Positions 46,974-56,061 of a stretch of DNA of 64,000 nucleotides are shown in pieces. The notes beneath the pieces were generated by a model. That model was given only the letters and a program-made list of their open reading frames with translations, did no database searches and was not told the origin of the DNA. A program made the translations under genes and the position numbers. Each line of letters opens with the position of its first letter. The first letter of the stretch is position 1. The stretch covers positions 304,987 through 368,986 of the forward strand of contig NZ_PUGE01000003.1 in the NCBI RefSeq assembly GCF_002967075.1, read 5' to 3'. The stretch is from Corynebacterium sp. J010B-136 (GTDB lineage: Bacteria; Actinomycetota; Actinomycetes; Mycobacteriales; Mycobacteriaceae).

Positions 46974-48041
46974 GTGCACACAACCAGCCATTTCGGGCGT
47001 GCTGCAGCTAAAAAGATCACCCTTGTTTTATCCGCGGTAGTGCTGACTGCGACCTTGGCCTCCTGCTCGGAGGTGTCATCGCGTGGTGAAACCTCCTCGC
47101 TTTCAGGTGAAAGCTCAACGGCTGTTAGCAGCGAATCGGAAGCAAACCCTGGCACTTATGACTTGGGACTTCCTACCTCTGCGCCTTTAGCAGGGCCTGA
47201 GCCAGGCTCTTCACAAACCATCAATCTTGCCTCAGGCCGGAAATTTATCCTGCATGTGCCCAGCTCCTATCAGCCGGGCAAGAAATGGCCAGTCGTGTTG
47301 GCTTTCCATGGCTGGAAAGAAACGGCTGAGATGATGCAGCGCTATACGGAATTAGATGCTGCCGATGCCATCGTGGCTTATCCCGCGGGTGAAGACCGCG
47401 CGTGGGCACCAGCACCTTATGCCAAAACCACCGGCGCAGAAGATACCCAGTTTGTCCGCGATATCGTGGATTCGCTCCGTGCCACCTACGCAGTTGATGA
47501 TGAACGCATCTATGCCACTGGCATGTCCAACGGCGGCGGATTTGCCGCTTACTTAGGCTGCCAGATGCCGGATGTCTTCAAATCTGTAGCGACAGTCTCA
47601 GCCGCGTATTACCAGGCTATTCACGCCTCCTGTAAGGGTGAACCAGTCGGCCGGCTCGATATGCACGGCACGTTAGACCCGGTCGTGGATTACTACGGCG
47701 GCACCCGCCACAAGGAACGCTATGTTTCAGTTCCGGAAGTAGTTTCCATGGATGCCCAGCGCAACCGTTGTGAAGGCAATCTCAACACCGAGCGCCTGGC
47801 TAATAATGCGCTCTTGGTGCAGTGGGAGCAATGCCAGTATCCGGTTCAACACATCCGCATCGGTGGTGGCAAACATGTCTGGCCCGGCGGCAACTATGAC
47901 GATGCCAGCGAGGTAGGCTTTGGCTTTGCCACCGATAAGGTCTTGGACTTCTTTGCCATCCCAGGACGTCCCGCTGGTATGGAAGAAGCCCGCACCGTGG
48001 AAACCGGAACTATGGAAGAAGAAGACTTTAGCGCTAGCTAA
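46974..48041 (+). CDS. Lipoprotein esterase of the PHB depolymerase/LpqC type
   Basis: The signal peptide ends in the lipobox LASC (Cys31), so the enzyme is membrane anchored outside. A disordered Ser-rich linker is followed by an alpha/beta hydrolase: VVLAFHGWKETAEMM (oxyanion region), YATGMSNGGGFAAYLGC (GxSxG nucleophile), HGTLDPVVDYYGG (acid), GGGKHVWPGG (His). This is the poly-hydroxybutyrate depolymerase/feruloyl-esterase-like family. GAGGAG precedes the GTG. Its stop overlaps by eight bases with the converging methyltransferase gene. Confidence 0.85.
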   Translation: MHTTSHFGRAAAKKITLVLSAVVLTATLASCSEVSSRGETSSLSGESSTAVSSESEANPGTYDLGLPTSAPLAGPEPGSSQTINLASGRKFILHVPSSYQPGKKWPVVLAFHGWKETAEMMQRYTELDAADAIVAYPAGEDRAWAPAPYAKTTGAEDTQFVRDIVDSLRATYAVDDERIYATGMSNGGGFAAYLGCQMPDVFKSVATVSAAYYQAIHASCKGEPVGRLDMHGTLDPVVDYYGGTRHKERYVSVPEVVSMDAQRNRCEGNLNTERLANNALLVQWEQCQYPVQHIRIGGGKHVWPGGNYDDASEVGFGFATDKVLDFFAIPGRPAGMEEARTVETGTMEEEDFSAS

Positions 48042-49257
48042 GATCGATTCTTTGAGCCTGCAGTCCAGCAGCGTGCATGCGCGCCCAGCAAATATCGGCG
48101 ATGGTTTTAAAACCAGCCCGGTACGCCGCGCTACTTTTCGCGGTCGGTTCTGGCAATTGCATCAGCTGTACTGTCCGGGTGCCGCCGTCAGCCTCATTGA
48201 GCTCAGCTACTGCCTGCGCAGTCGTGCCTGAACCTGCGAAGAAGTCCAAGACCTTGGCATCTTTGGGCCCGCCGATATCAACAAGATACTTAATCAAGCG
48301 AACAGGCTTGGGAAAATCAAAGATCCCCGGAATCCCCAACGCAGCTTCGGCATCGCGGCGTCCAGAGCGCGTTACCCCAAAGCGTTCGCCATCTAAAATA
48401 CTGCGCGGGCGTGCACCCTGCTTCTGATAGTTCTTCGTATACACAAAGCCGCGGCGAAAGACCAGGTCTTCGTAGTGTTCGGCAACTTTTTCTTTGCTCC
48501 AGCGCCAGCGCGCCACCTGGGTTTGCCCGGCTGGTTGGTGCGGGAGATACTTTTGGCCCTCGGCATCGTGGATAGCAAAATCCAGTGAGGGGACATAGCC
48601 CAAAGTCTTCGAATCCAAACGCACCAGGGAATAAGCGCCTTTGTCATCGTGGAAGTTGTATTTGGTGGTGGTATGGCCTTGCGGGTCTGTGTTGAAGCCG
48701 GGGGATTCGGCCGAGCGGGCATAGGCCAGAACATATTCGTGTTCGGTGATGGCGAAACGGGAATCGTTTTTCCCCGTGCCGCCTTTCTTCCAGATGAATT
48801 GGTTGGCGAAATTCGCTTGGCCAAAAAGCTCATCGGCAAGCATGCGTAGGTGTGCTACTTCGTCTTCACCAATGGAGATAAACATATGGCCAGTCGGCGC
48901 GAGCAACTGCCAGGCGAGTATCAGCCGAGGCGTCATCATCGACAGCCACTGTGCATGCCATTGGCCGTGATCCGTCGAGCGGTGCTCACGGCGGTTACGG
49001 TAATTATCGCGGTATAAAAAGTCACGGCCGGTGTTATAAGGCGGGTCGATATAGATAACGTCAACGCTGGCAGGCGAGTGCGCTGCCAGAGATTTTAAGG
49101 CGTCCAGATTATCGCCTGCGTATAAAATATTTCCATCGGGGTGAGAGATCTCTGCTTGGGTTGGCGAAGCCGTGCTTGCCGGAGCCTTGGCAGGAAGGGA
49201 TGCCTGTTTCAAGGCATCTTCTTTACCTGGCCAAAATAGCCCAAAGCTAGATGTCAC
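48034..49257 (-). CDS. Solitary N6-adenine DNA methyltransferase, beta class
   Basis: The enzyme would methylate adenine in a DNA site. Motif IV DPPYNTG is at residues 71-77 and motif I FFAGSGTTAQA at about 340-350, the beta-class order seen in type III Mod proteins; the region between would contain target recognition. At 407 residues it is shorter than most Mod proteins. No restriction gene (Res) or other endonuclease is adjacent. Its GTG overlaps the stop of the upstream permease (GTGA), and the 3' end overlaps the converging esterase gene. It may be a chromosomal orphan methylase. Confidence 0.88.
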   Translation of the reverse strand: MTSSFGLFWPGKEDALKQASLPAKAPASTASPTQAEISHPDGNILYAGDNLDALKSLAAHSPASVDVIYIDPPYNTGRDFLYRDNYRNRREHRSTDHGQWHAQWLSMMTPRLILAWQLLAPTGHMFISIGEDEVAHLRMLADELFGQANFANQFIWKKGGTGKNDSRFAITEHEYVLAYARSAESPGFNTDPQGHTTTKYNFHDDKGAYSLVRLDSKTLGYVPSLDFAIHDAEGQKYLPHQPAGQTQVARWRWSKEKVAEHYEDLVFRRGFVYTKNYQKQGARPRSILDGERFGVTRSGRRDAEAALGIPGIFDFPKPVRLIKYLVDIGGPKDAKVLDFFAGSGTTAQAVAELNEADGGTRTVQLMQLPEPTAKSSAAYRAGFKTIADICWARMHAAGLQAQRIDLS

Positions 49258-50504
49258 AAAAATAGTCCTACGATTGCGGCGGAAATGGTAGCGATGCCCG
49301 TGATAATGACGAATGCAGCAGTCCAGTGATTGCGGAAACGATTAAGCGCTGGGACTTTATACATCGCATACATCGGCATGATGTACAAGATCATAGCAAT
49401 GAACGGTCCACCGATGGATTCGATCAGCGCCAAAATCGATGGATTCGCAATTGCTGCAGCCCAAGCGGTCAAGAAGATGAAAACATTGACAGCCACGGTC
49501 AACGTGGTCATCGACAGCTTGTTGCTAATGCCAGGGGCAAATTTCTTAACGATGAAACGTGCGCCCTCTGCAGCGCCGAGGGCATGGCCAAAGTAGGAGG
49601 AGACAATGGCAAGGATGGCCACGATAGGCGATAGCAATGCCATGATTGGCACGCCGGTGGTGTTAGCGATATAAGACATCACGGGAATGTTTTGCTCACG
49701 GGCTTGCGCAAGACCGTCACCACCGACTGCCAGAGCACATGACCACACGAAGAACATGGTGAAAATCGTGAGCAAAAGGGCGGTGATGCCGAGAACCTTA
49801 GACGCATTCTTCTCCGCGCCCTTGCCCCAGGTGCGTTGCATTGCCAGGGTGAACTGGGAGATAGCCGGGGAGTGGTTGAAGGAAAAGACCAGCACCGGCA
49901 AAATCATGACGACTGCCCATATACCGGAGGTAGTGCCTTCCGTTTCATAGAAGCTGGAAAAGTCCCACTGTGGCACGAGATAGAAGGAGACCGCGGCGAG
50001 GAAGACGATGAGTGGATAGACAATAACCTGCGTAACAATCAGCATCAAACGCTGGCCATAAGCAAAGACTAAGGTCATGCCGCCCACGAGCAACAAGGAG
50101 AGCAGCCAGCGCGGAATCGAAGGCCCAGCAAGCTGATTAACGATGAAGCTATCGACGGTGTTGGTAATGGAGACACCGTAGATTAAAACGATGGGGTAGA
50201 TCGCTAGGAAGTACAGCACAGAAATGACCGCGCCGGCACCCTCGCCGAAATAGCTGGTTACCACTCCAGTAATGTCCACGCCGGGCTTTGGCGACGCGCT
50301 CATCATGCGTGAGAGTGCTCGGTGCGAGAGAAATGTCATCGGGCCAATGAGCACGGTGGCAATCAGCAATGGCCAAAATCCGAAACCGCCTGCATTGATT
50401 GGCAGGAACAAGATACCTGCACCTACGGCGGTACCGAAGAGCGATATTATCCAGTTGGTGTTGATGGCCTTGGGATGGTGCGGCTGGGTTTCGGTTTGCG
50501 TCAT
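49254..50504 (-). CDS. HAAAP-family amino acid permease (serine/threonine type)
   Basis: About eleven membrane segments with FGTAVGAGILFLPINAGGFGFWPL near the N terminus, SFNHSPAISQFTLAMQR and the SSYFGHALGAAEGARFIVKKF motif define the hydroxy/aromatic amino acid permease family, closest by motif to SdaC serine transporters. It would import serine by proton symport. The stop overlaps the methyltransferase start. Serine dehydratase is elsewhere in the window (18.3 kb). The ATG is preceded by AAGGAG. Confidence 0.85.
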   Translation of the reverse strand: MTQTETQPHHPKAINTNWIISLFGTAVGAGILFLPINAGGFGFWPLLIATVLIGPMTFLSHRALSRMMSASPKPGVDITGVVTSYFGEGAGAVISVLYFLAIYPIVLIYGVSITNTVDSFIVNQLAGPSIPRWLLSLLLVGGMTLVFAYGQRLMLIVTQVIVYPLIVFLAAVSFYLVPQWDFSSFYETEGTTSGIWAVVMILPVLVFSFNHSPAISQFTLAMQRTWGKGAEKNASKVLGITALLLTIFTMFFVWSCALAVGGDGLAQAREQNIPVMSYIANTTGVPIMALLSPIVAILAIVSSYFGHALGAAEGARFIVKKFAPGISNKLSMTTLTVAVNVFIFLTAWAAAIANPSILALIESIGGPFIAMILYIMPMYAMYKVPALNRFRNHWTAAFVIITGIATISAAIVGLFL

Positions 50505-50941
50505 GCGGGTGGGACTCCTTGAAGCTTTCTTTCACATCGTGCTTAAAATCCAGCTGCCGCGGACTTATCAACGACCACAGCCGGTGAGAAAGAACCAACC
50601 ACAGTGGAGATCGGTCATATATTTTCAGAGATATTTCATCGAAATAAATTCGTGATAACCGGCCACTAAAAGTGATTATTCGACCCTAACACCGCCCGAC
50701 GCAAATCTTCGGCATCGATCCACGGCAATCGGGGGTTTTCGGGGGTAAATTCAGCTCGTAAAGCGGGCGAGGGATGTGGGTCACAAAGTGGTTAAGAGTG
50801 TGCCATTTAGGCAATTTTGCGCGAATTTTCAGAAGATTTTCATGGCGAGATTTTCCGGATGCGTTTATCGTGGGGAATTGCACGACCTGATGAAGTAATA
50901 ATTCGAAGACAAAGCAATTTGTATTAAGGAGTGTTTCAACA
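50505..50941. other. 437-base divergent intergenic region
   Basis: This gap lies between the permease and the antitoxin-like gene. It contains no convincing ORF. It is AT-rich with GGGGGTTTTCGGGGG at about 50737-50751 and, near 50896, TAATAATTC resembling a -10 box for the antitoxin-like gene. On the minus strand, TATATGACC-type sequence near 50612-50618 is a possible permease promoter. No repeats or RNA genes were recognised. Confidence 0.4.
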
Positions 50942-51124
50942 ATGGGTATTTTCGACGAGGCAAAGAACAAGGCATCTGAGGCTGCTAAGGACGGCAAGCT
51001 CGACGAGCACTTGGACAAGGGACAAGACTTCGCCAAGGACAAGGTCGGCGAAGAACACGCGGACAAGGTTGATACCGCACGCGACAAGATCGACGATACA
51101 CTTGGCTCCAACGAAGACAAGTAG
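50942..51124 (+). CDS. MT0933-like (Rv0909-type) antitoxin family protein
   Basis: A 60-residue, highly charged helical protein (GIFDEAKNKASEAAKD, then LDKGQDFAKDKVGEEHADKVD). The DEAKNKASE and GEEHADKVD segments resemble the mycobacterial Rv0909-type antitoxin family. No toxin ORF is adjacent on either strand, so an antitoxin role is doubtful; a stress-related small protein is equally plausible. AAGGAG lies 11 bases before the ATG. A strong hairpin follows. Confidence 0.75.
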   Translation: MGIFDEAKNKASEAAKDGKLDEHLDKGQDFAKDKVGEEHADKVDTARDKIDDTLGSNEDK

Positions 51125-51181
51125 CGAAGAAATCAGCTACCACATGGATAAGCGTTAAGAACTACGTTCATCCATACCAAT

Positions 51182-51230
51182 AGAAAATACCTCGCTCACC
51201 GGCTTAATCCGTGTGAGCGAGGTATTTTCT
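51182..51230. terminator. Bidirectional terminator between small gene and tRNA-Pro
   Basis: A perfect 18-bp stem AGAAAATACCTCGCTCAC with its partner at 51213-51230 (13-base loop). A/T-rich stem ends give T runs on both strands, so it serves the antitoxin-like gene (+) and tRNA-Pro (-). Confidence 0.85.
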
Positions 51231-51231
51231 G

Positions 51232-51305
51232 TCGGACTAACAGGATTTGAACCTGCGACCCCTACACCCCCAGTGTAGTGCGCTACCAAGCTGCGCCATA
51301 GTCCG
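51232..51305 (-). tRNA. tRNA-Pro (anticodon GGG)
   Basis: The minus strand folds as a full cloverleaf: acceptor CGGACTA / TAGTCCG, D stem GCGC/GCGC, anticodon stem CTACA/TGTAG with loop CTGGGGG (anticodon GGG), T arm GCAGG-TTCAAAT-CCTGT. Discriminator is A; CCA is not encoded. It reads CCC and CCU. Confidence 0.96.
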
Positions 51306-51379
51306 CCGTTGGTTTAAAAATAAAGCAACGACTTAGAGATTACACGATTGGCATTTCGAAGGGAAAAATAGCCCCCGGT

Positions 51380-51814
51380 TTAGCTGATATCACCGGTGGA
51401 ATAGACCCATTCACGTGGGAAATCATCGCGCAGCTGCATGCGGTGAAAAGTCGAACGCTCCCGCTGAGAACCTGAAGTGGTGCCTTTGTAATAAGCGTCA
51501 AATTCGACGATGCCGGTGTCATCGAGAGGCGAGCCCGCGACTGTGTCGATGATGTCCAGTCGGTAGAAACGGACGCCGTGTTCTGCGGCAAAAATTTCTT
51601 CGAAGTTAAGTGAATCTGGGCGCGTTGCTGGATCCCAGGTGCGCAGCAAGTATGCTTCATCGCCGGTAACAAAAGCGCTAAAGCGTGAACGCATGAGAGT
51701 TTCTGCCGTAGGCGCTGGGGTGCCGTCGTGGTATTTCTTGCAGCATTCGCCAAAGGTTAAACCGGTGCCGCACGGGCAGCGCACATCGGCGGGCAAAGGG
51801 TTAAGAATGTCCAT
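51380..51814 (-). CDS. YchJ-family SEC-C/zinc-ribbon protein
   Basis: The N terminus has CPCGTGLTFGECCKKYHDG, the YchJ/SEC-C cysteine pattern (CxC...CC), followed by an NTF2-like domain (MRSRFSAFVTGDEAYLLRTWDPATRP ... VEFDAYYKG ... FHRMQLRDDFPREWVYSTGD). Function is unknown; the family is UPF0225. ATG 51814 starts MDILNPLPADVRC; an ATG at 51829 overlaps the upstream gene's stop and may give coupled translation. About 144 residues. Confidence 0.82.
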   Translation of the reverse strand: MDILNPLPADVRCPCGTGLTFGECCKKYHDGTPAPTAETLMRSRFSAFVTGDEAYLLRTWDPATRPDSLNFEEIFAAEHGVRFYRLDIIDTVAGSPLDDTGIVEFDAYYKGTTSGSQRERSTFHRMQLRDDFPREWVYSTGDIS

Positions 51815-51818
51815 GGGC

Positions 51819-52970
51819 TTAAAACACATCCACGATATGAGCAGAAGAAATCAACGAAACAATCTCTGCGTCTTTGCCAGCAGTCAGTAGCGTGGATTTC
51901 TCCGCGGCACTAAGCGTGCCCACCAATTCAATGCGGCGTTCAAACGTGGCTTCGTGAATGTGGGTGACGGTGACATTGACATCGTCAAGCGACATGCCCT
52001 TGGCTGCTTCCTTAACAGCCTGTGCTGTGCCAGCGGCCAAAGCGGACATCAAAAGTCCTTCGGCTGTGTGCCCGCGCCCGCGACCGCCGTCGGACTTGGT
52101 GCGATCTGTAGAGATGGAGCGATCATTGTTGCGTACCACTACGCCGAACTTCGTGCCATTGGCCAAATGCGAGACCGCAGCGCCAGGGCCTACTTCTTCC
52201 GGAATGTAATCTGGTTCCAGGTATTGCTCCGCCCAGGCGCCGATAAGGTCGGCCGCACGCTGCGCGGCACCTTGGCGGGTGAGTAGGTGATCGGCCTTGT
52301 CGAGTGCCACCAAAGACTTTGGGTAGCGGGTCACGCGGAAGATGGTCTGGGCATTTTCAATCCCAACGGTCTGATCAATCGGGGAGTGCACCAGCATCAA
52401 CGGCTTGCGCATCCCGCGCAGGTAATCCTCGGGGTTGGTATCAGCAAGGTCCTCTAAGAACTTTCGGGAAATGGTGAGTCGCCGTCCGCCCAGCACAACT
52501 TCGACAGCGCCATATTCGTCGACCGCGCTGATTTTATCGGCGTAGTGCAGCACCGAGTGTGCAGGATCAAAAGGTGCGCCGATGGTCGCCACGGCGTTAA
52601 TCGAATTGATCAATCCCGCCGCCGCGAGTGCCGCCGCACCGCCGAGAGAGTGACCAATGAGCAGTTGCGGCGCGTTGTATTCGGTACTCAGCCAGTTCGC
52701 TGCTGCCTGAATGTCAGCGACGTTGTCACTAAATGAGGTATCGGCAAAGTCACCCTCTGACTGGCCCAAGCCTGGAAAATCAAAGCGCAAGCACGCAATT
52801 CCAAACTCGGTCAACTGCTTGCTGACGCGTGCTGCACCTGGGGTGTGGCGGTGGCCGGCGAAGCAGTGCGCGAAGATTGCGTACGCTTTAGGCGGAGAAT
52901 CAGGAAAATCGATGGTGCCGGCGATACGGTGGCCGGCCGCAGACGAAAACGTGACATTCGCGGATTGCAT
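51819..52970 (-). CDS. Alpha/beta hydrolase-OsmC fusion
   Basis: The N-terminal 250 residues form an alpha/beta hydrolase (CLRFDFPGLGQSEGDFADTSF, LIGHSLGGAAALAAAG nucleophile elbow, VHSPIDQTVGIENA acid, DKADHLLTR His). The C-terminal 130 residues are OsmC-like (VVVRNNDRSISTD, AEGLLMSALAAGTAQAV, VTVTHIHEATFERRIELVG), the family of peroxide reductases, although the first OsmC cysteine position appears lost. The catalytic Ser and His are present. It has a leaderless-type promoter. A cytosolic hydrolase with a linked redox or ligand-binding domain is inferred. Confidence 0.82.
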   Translation of the reverse strand: MQSANVTFSSAAGHRIAGTIDFPDSPPKAYAIFAHCFAGHRHTPGAARVSKQLTEFGIACLRFDFPGLGQSEGDFADTSFSDNVADIQAAANWLSTEYNAPQLLIGHSLGGAAALAAAGLINSINAVATIGAPFDPAHSVLHYADKISAVDEYGAVEVVLGGRRLTISRKFLEDLADTNPEDYLRGMRKPLMLVHSPIDQTVGIENAQTIFRVTRYPKSLVALDKADHLLTRQGAAQRAADLIGAWAEQYLEPDYIPEEVGPGAAVSHLANGTKFGVVVRNNDRSISTDRTKSDGGRGRGHTAEGLLMSALAAGTAQAVKEAAKGMSLDDVNVTVTHIHEATFERRIELVGTLSAAEKSTLLTAGKDAEIVSLISSAHIVDVF

Positions 52971-52983
52971 GATTTATAGAATA
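52971..52983 (-). promoter_or_regulatory. Leaderless-type promoter for the hydrolase-OsmC gene
   Basis: On the minus strand TATTCT (52983-52978) is followed by seven bases (ATAAATC) and the ATG. No ribosome site precedes the start codon. Confidence 0.5.
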
Positions 52984-53069
52984 ACGGGCTGGGTTCTTGT
53001 GGGGTTAGCTTGCCCTACTAGAGTCAATAGAAATCACACATACCGCTTTAGGGAGATGGAATAACACTC

Positions 53070-55361
53070 ATGGCAGCATTCAATTGGTTTTGGAAGGCAA
53101 TGGGCTCATCGTCCGAGCGTAACAATAAAAAATCTAAGTCCATTGTGACAGATTCTGAAGGTTTGGTAGAGCAGCTTTCAGCACTCGATGACCCAGAGCT
53201 TGCCGCCCGTGCACGCGCATGCGCTGCGGGGGGAGTGTTAAAAGATAAGTCAACTTTCTTAGCTTGTTTGGCGGTGGCTGCGCAGCGCAAGCTGGGGCTT
53301 AAGCCTTATCACGTGCAGTCGCAAGCGGTGCTGCGTCTTTTAGAAGGCGACGTTATTCAAATGGCCACGGGTGAGGGCAAGACTTTGGTCGGCGCGATGG
53401 CCGCGACAGGCTTTGCTTTGACTGGTAAGCGCGTACACGTGGTGACGGTCAATAATTACCTGGCCAGCCGTGATACTGAATGGATGCGGCCGCTGGTTGA
53501 AACTTTTGGGCTTAGCGTTGCCAGCGTGACCGAAAAGCTTTCGGCCGATGAGCGCCGGAGTGCTTATCGCAGCGATATTATTTATGCCCCCGTTAACGAA
53601 TTAGGCTTTGACGTTTTGCGCGATAACCAGATTACCGCGCGTGAGCAGGCGGTTCAGGCCCCGGCGGATGTAGCGCTGGTGGATGAGGCGGACTCAGTGC
53701 TTGTCGATGAAGCCCTGGTGCCTTTAGTCTTAGCCGGCTCCCGCAAGGGGGATGCGCCTACCGGGCAGATTACAGATGTGGTCTCTAGGCTGCGGGAAGA
53801 TATTGACTATCACATCAGCCAAGATGGCCGGACCGTGGCGCTTTCCGATGAGGGCGCGCACCGTGTTGAAAAAGACCTCGGTATTGATTCTTTGTATTCG
53901 GAAGAAAACATCGGCAACGTGCTGGTGAAAGTCAACCTGGCTTTGCACGCGAAGGCGCTGCTCATTCGAGATATTCACTACATCGTCAGTGACGGCGAGT
54001 TGCAGCTTATCGATGCTTCCAAAGGCCGCGTCGCCGACCTGCAACGCTGGCCTGATGGGCTGCAAACCGCTGTTGAAGCCAAGGAGGGCCTGGAAGTATC
54101 TGAAGGCGGGCGCGTTCTAGATACGATTACATTGCAGGAATTGATGCGGCGTTATCCCACCGTATGCGGCATGACCGGCACTGCGGTCGAGGCAACCGAC
54201 CAGCTGCGCCAATTCTATGACCTGCACGTCTCTGTCATTGAGCGCAACAAGCCTTTGCAGCGCTTCGATGAACAAGACCGCGTCTATGCCACCCTGGCGG
54301 AGAAAAACCACGCCATCGTTCAAGAAATCCAGACCTTACACGCGACAGGCCAACCGGTACTTGTGGGTACCCAAGACGTTGCTGAGTCGGAGGATTTAGC
54401 AGAAGCGCTCGGTGAACTGGGCATTACCGTCAACGTGCTCAATGCGAAAAACGATGAGGAAGAAGCACGCATCATTGCCGAAGCCGGCGATGAGGGTCGC
54501 GTGACGGTGTCAACGCAGATGGCTGGCCGCGGCACTGATATTAAACTCGGTGGTGCCGACGGCCGCGACCGCGAGGCAGTAGTTGCAAGTGGTGGACTTG
54601 CCGTTATCGGCACGTCCAAGCACCGCACTGCGCGCCTAGATAACCAGCTGCGTGGCCGTTCTGGGCGCCAAGGTGACCCGGGGTTGTCGATGTTTTTCGT
54701 TTCCTTGGAAGATGACGTGGTTGCCCAAGGTGGAGAAGATGACTCTTTGGTCATTAAACCCGGACCAGATGGGCGCCTTGACGCCAAGCGTGTCTATGAC
54801 TTCATCAGCCACTGCCAGCGTGTGACAGAGGGGCAATTGCTCGAGATTCATGCTCAGACCTGGAAATATAATCAGTTGCTGGCGGATCAGCGGGTGATCA
54901 TCGACAAGCGGCGTGCGAACCTGCTCGATACCGACCAAGCCTGGCAGGAGCTGGCTGCACGAGCTCCTGAACGTGCCGCAGAGCTTGTCGATGTCTCCAG
55001 GGACGCGAAAATCACCGCCGCGCGTGAAATTATGCTTTTCCATCTGGATTTGGCGTGGGCGGACCACTTGGAATTGATGGATGATGTTCGTGAATCTATT
55101 CACTTGCGGGCAATTGCGAGGGAGACCCCCATTGATGAGTACCACCGCATTGCCGTGAGGGAATTTAAGGAGCTTGCCCAGCGTGCCGTGGATGAAGCGG
55201 TGGAGACTTTCGCCACTGTGGAAATCGATGAAGCCGGTGCTCACATGGATGATTCCGGTCTTGCACGCCCATCAGCAACCTGGACTTATATGGTCTCCGA
55301 TAACCCGCTAGCCGGGTCTGGCAACTCGGTCATCGGGGGGATTGGTAATCTGTTTAGATAG
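53070..55361 (+). CDS. secA2: Accessory preprotein translocase ATPase SecA2
   Basis: SecA2 is the second SecA of actinobacteria and supports export of a subset of proteins. Motifs: VIQMATGEGKTLVGAMAA (Walker A), VALVDEADSVLVDEA (Walker B), CGMTGTAVEATDQLR, VSTQMAGRGTDIKLGG and NQLRGRSGRQGDPG. At 763 residues it is shorter than SecA1 (about 850-950) and lacks the zinc-binding C-terminal tail, as in other SecA2 proteins. GGGAGATGGA lies about 15 bases before the ATG. It precedes odhI, a conserved mycobacterial-corynebacterial order. Confidence 0.95.
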   Translation: MAAFNWFWKAMGSSSERNNKKSKSIVTDSEGLVEQLSALDDPELAARARACAAGGVLKDKSTFLACLAVAAQRKLGLKPYHVQSQAVLRLLEGDVIQMATGEGKTLVGAMAATGFALTGKRVHVVTVNNYLASRDTEWMRPLVETFGLSVASVTEKLSADERRSAYRSDIIYAPVNELGFDVLRDNQITAREQAVQAPADVALVDEADSVLVDEALVPLVLAGSRKGDAPTGQITDVVSRLREDIDYHISQDGRTVALSDEGAHRVEKDLGIDSLYSEENIGNVLVKVNLALHAKALLIRDIHYIVSDGELQLIDASKGRVADLQRWPDGLQTAVEAKEGLEVSEGGRVLDTITLQELMRRYPTVCGMTGTAVEATDQLRQFYDLHVSVIERNKPLQRFDEQDRVYATLAEKNHAIVQEIQTLHATGQPVLVGTQDVAESEDLAEALGELGITVNVLNAKNDEEEARIIAEAGDEGRVTVSTQMAGRGTDIKLGGADGRDREAVVASGGLAVIGTSKHRTARLDNQLRGRSGRQGDPGLSMFFVSLEDDVVAQGGEDDSLVIKPGPDGRLDAKRVYDFISHCQRVTEGQLLEIHAQTWKYNQLLADQRVIIDKRRANLLDTDQAWQELAARAPERAAELVDVSRDAKITAAREIMLFHLDLAWADHLELMDDVRESIHLRAIARETPIDEYHRIAVREFKELAQRAVDEAVETFATVEIDEAGAHMDDSGLARPSATWTYMVSDNPLAGSGNSVIGGIGNLFR

Positions 55362-55461
55362 AGAAAACACCAGCGGCTGCCCGCAGCGTGCGAGAAAGTC
55401 GCTATTATGAATTAGTAAAGAAATACCGTCTACTTTGCCCACTCATACGGAGGTAAACATC

Positions 55462-55896
55462 ATGGCCGAGAACAATGGCACTCCAGAACCACAGGTTGAA
55501 ACCACTTCGGTTTTCCGCGCGGACCTGCTCAAAGAAATGGAGAACTCTGCTGCTACGAGCACCGATGCCTCCACTGCAGGTGCAGATAATCTGCCTGAGG
55601 GCCAGGCCCTGCTCGTTGTAAAACGTGGGCCGAATGCGGGTGCACGCTTCTTGCTTGACCAGCCAACCACTACCGCTGGCCGCCACCCAGAAGCGGACAT
55701 CTTCCTTGATGATGTCACGGTCTCTCGCCGCCACGCTGAATTCCGTATCGATGGTGACAAGTTCGAGGTCGTCGATGTTGGATCTCTCAACGGCACCTAC
55801 GTTAACCGCGAGCCACGCAACTCCCAGGAACTAGAAGTTGGAGATGAGATTCAGATCGGTAAATTCCGACTAGTCTTCATCGCTAACAAGAAGTAG
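55462..55896 (+). CDS. odhI: OdhI, FHA inhibitor of 2-oxoglutarate dehydrogenase
   Basis: OdhI (GarA in mycobacteria) binds and inhibits the OdhA subunit when unphosphorylated, shifting 2-oxoglutarate to glutamate. ATG 55462 gives MAENNGTPEPQVETTSVF, placing Thr14 and Thr15, the sites of PknG and PknA/B/L phosphorylation in C. glutamicum, in the expected positions. The FHA domain shows KRGPNAGARFLLDQ, GRHPEADIFLDD, VSRRHAEFR and GSLNGTYVNREP. GGAGG precedes the start by eight bases. The 144-residue length is normal. Confidence 0.97.
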   Translation: MAENNGTPEPQVETTSVFRADLLKEMENSAATSTDASTAGADNLPEGQALLVVKRGPNAGARFLLDQPTTTAGRHPEADIFLDDVTVSRRHAEFRIDGDKFEVVDVGSLNGTYVNREPRNSQELEVGDEIQIGKFRLVFIANKK

Positions 55897-55914
55897 AATT
55901 CTAGTTCTTAAACA

Positions 55915-55948
55915 AAACAGTCTCTTTTTGTGAGAGACTGTTTATTAG
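55915..55948 (+). terminator. Rho-independent terminator after odhI
   Basis: An 11-bp stem AAACAGTCTCT / AGAGACTGTTT (55915-55925, 55933-55943) with a 7-base loop, followed by ATTAG after a T-rich end of the stem. Confidence 0.75.
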
Positions 55949-56061
55949 TAAATAACATGACTGTGGTTTACCCGCAGCCAACTCGGTGCATTCGCAGTGA
56001 GCTGGGGGCGGGGCAGGCCAGGCGAGAGCTATAAAATCTTTCCGGAGAGAACAACAACATC

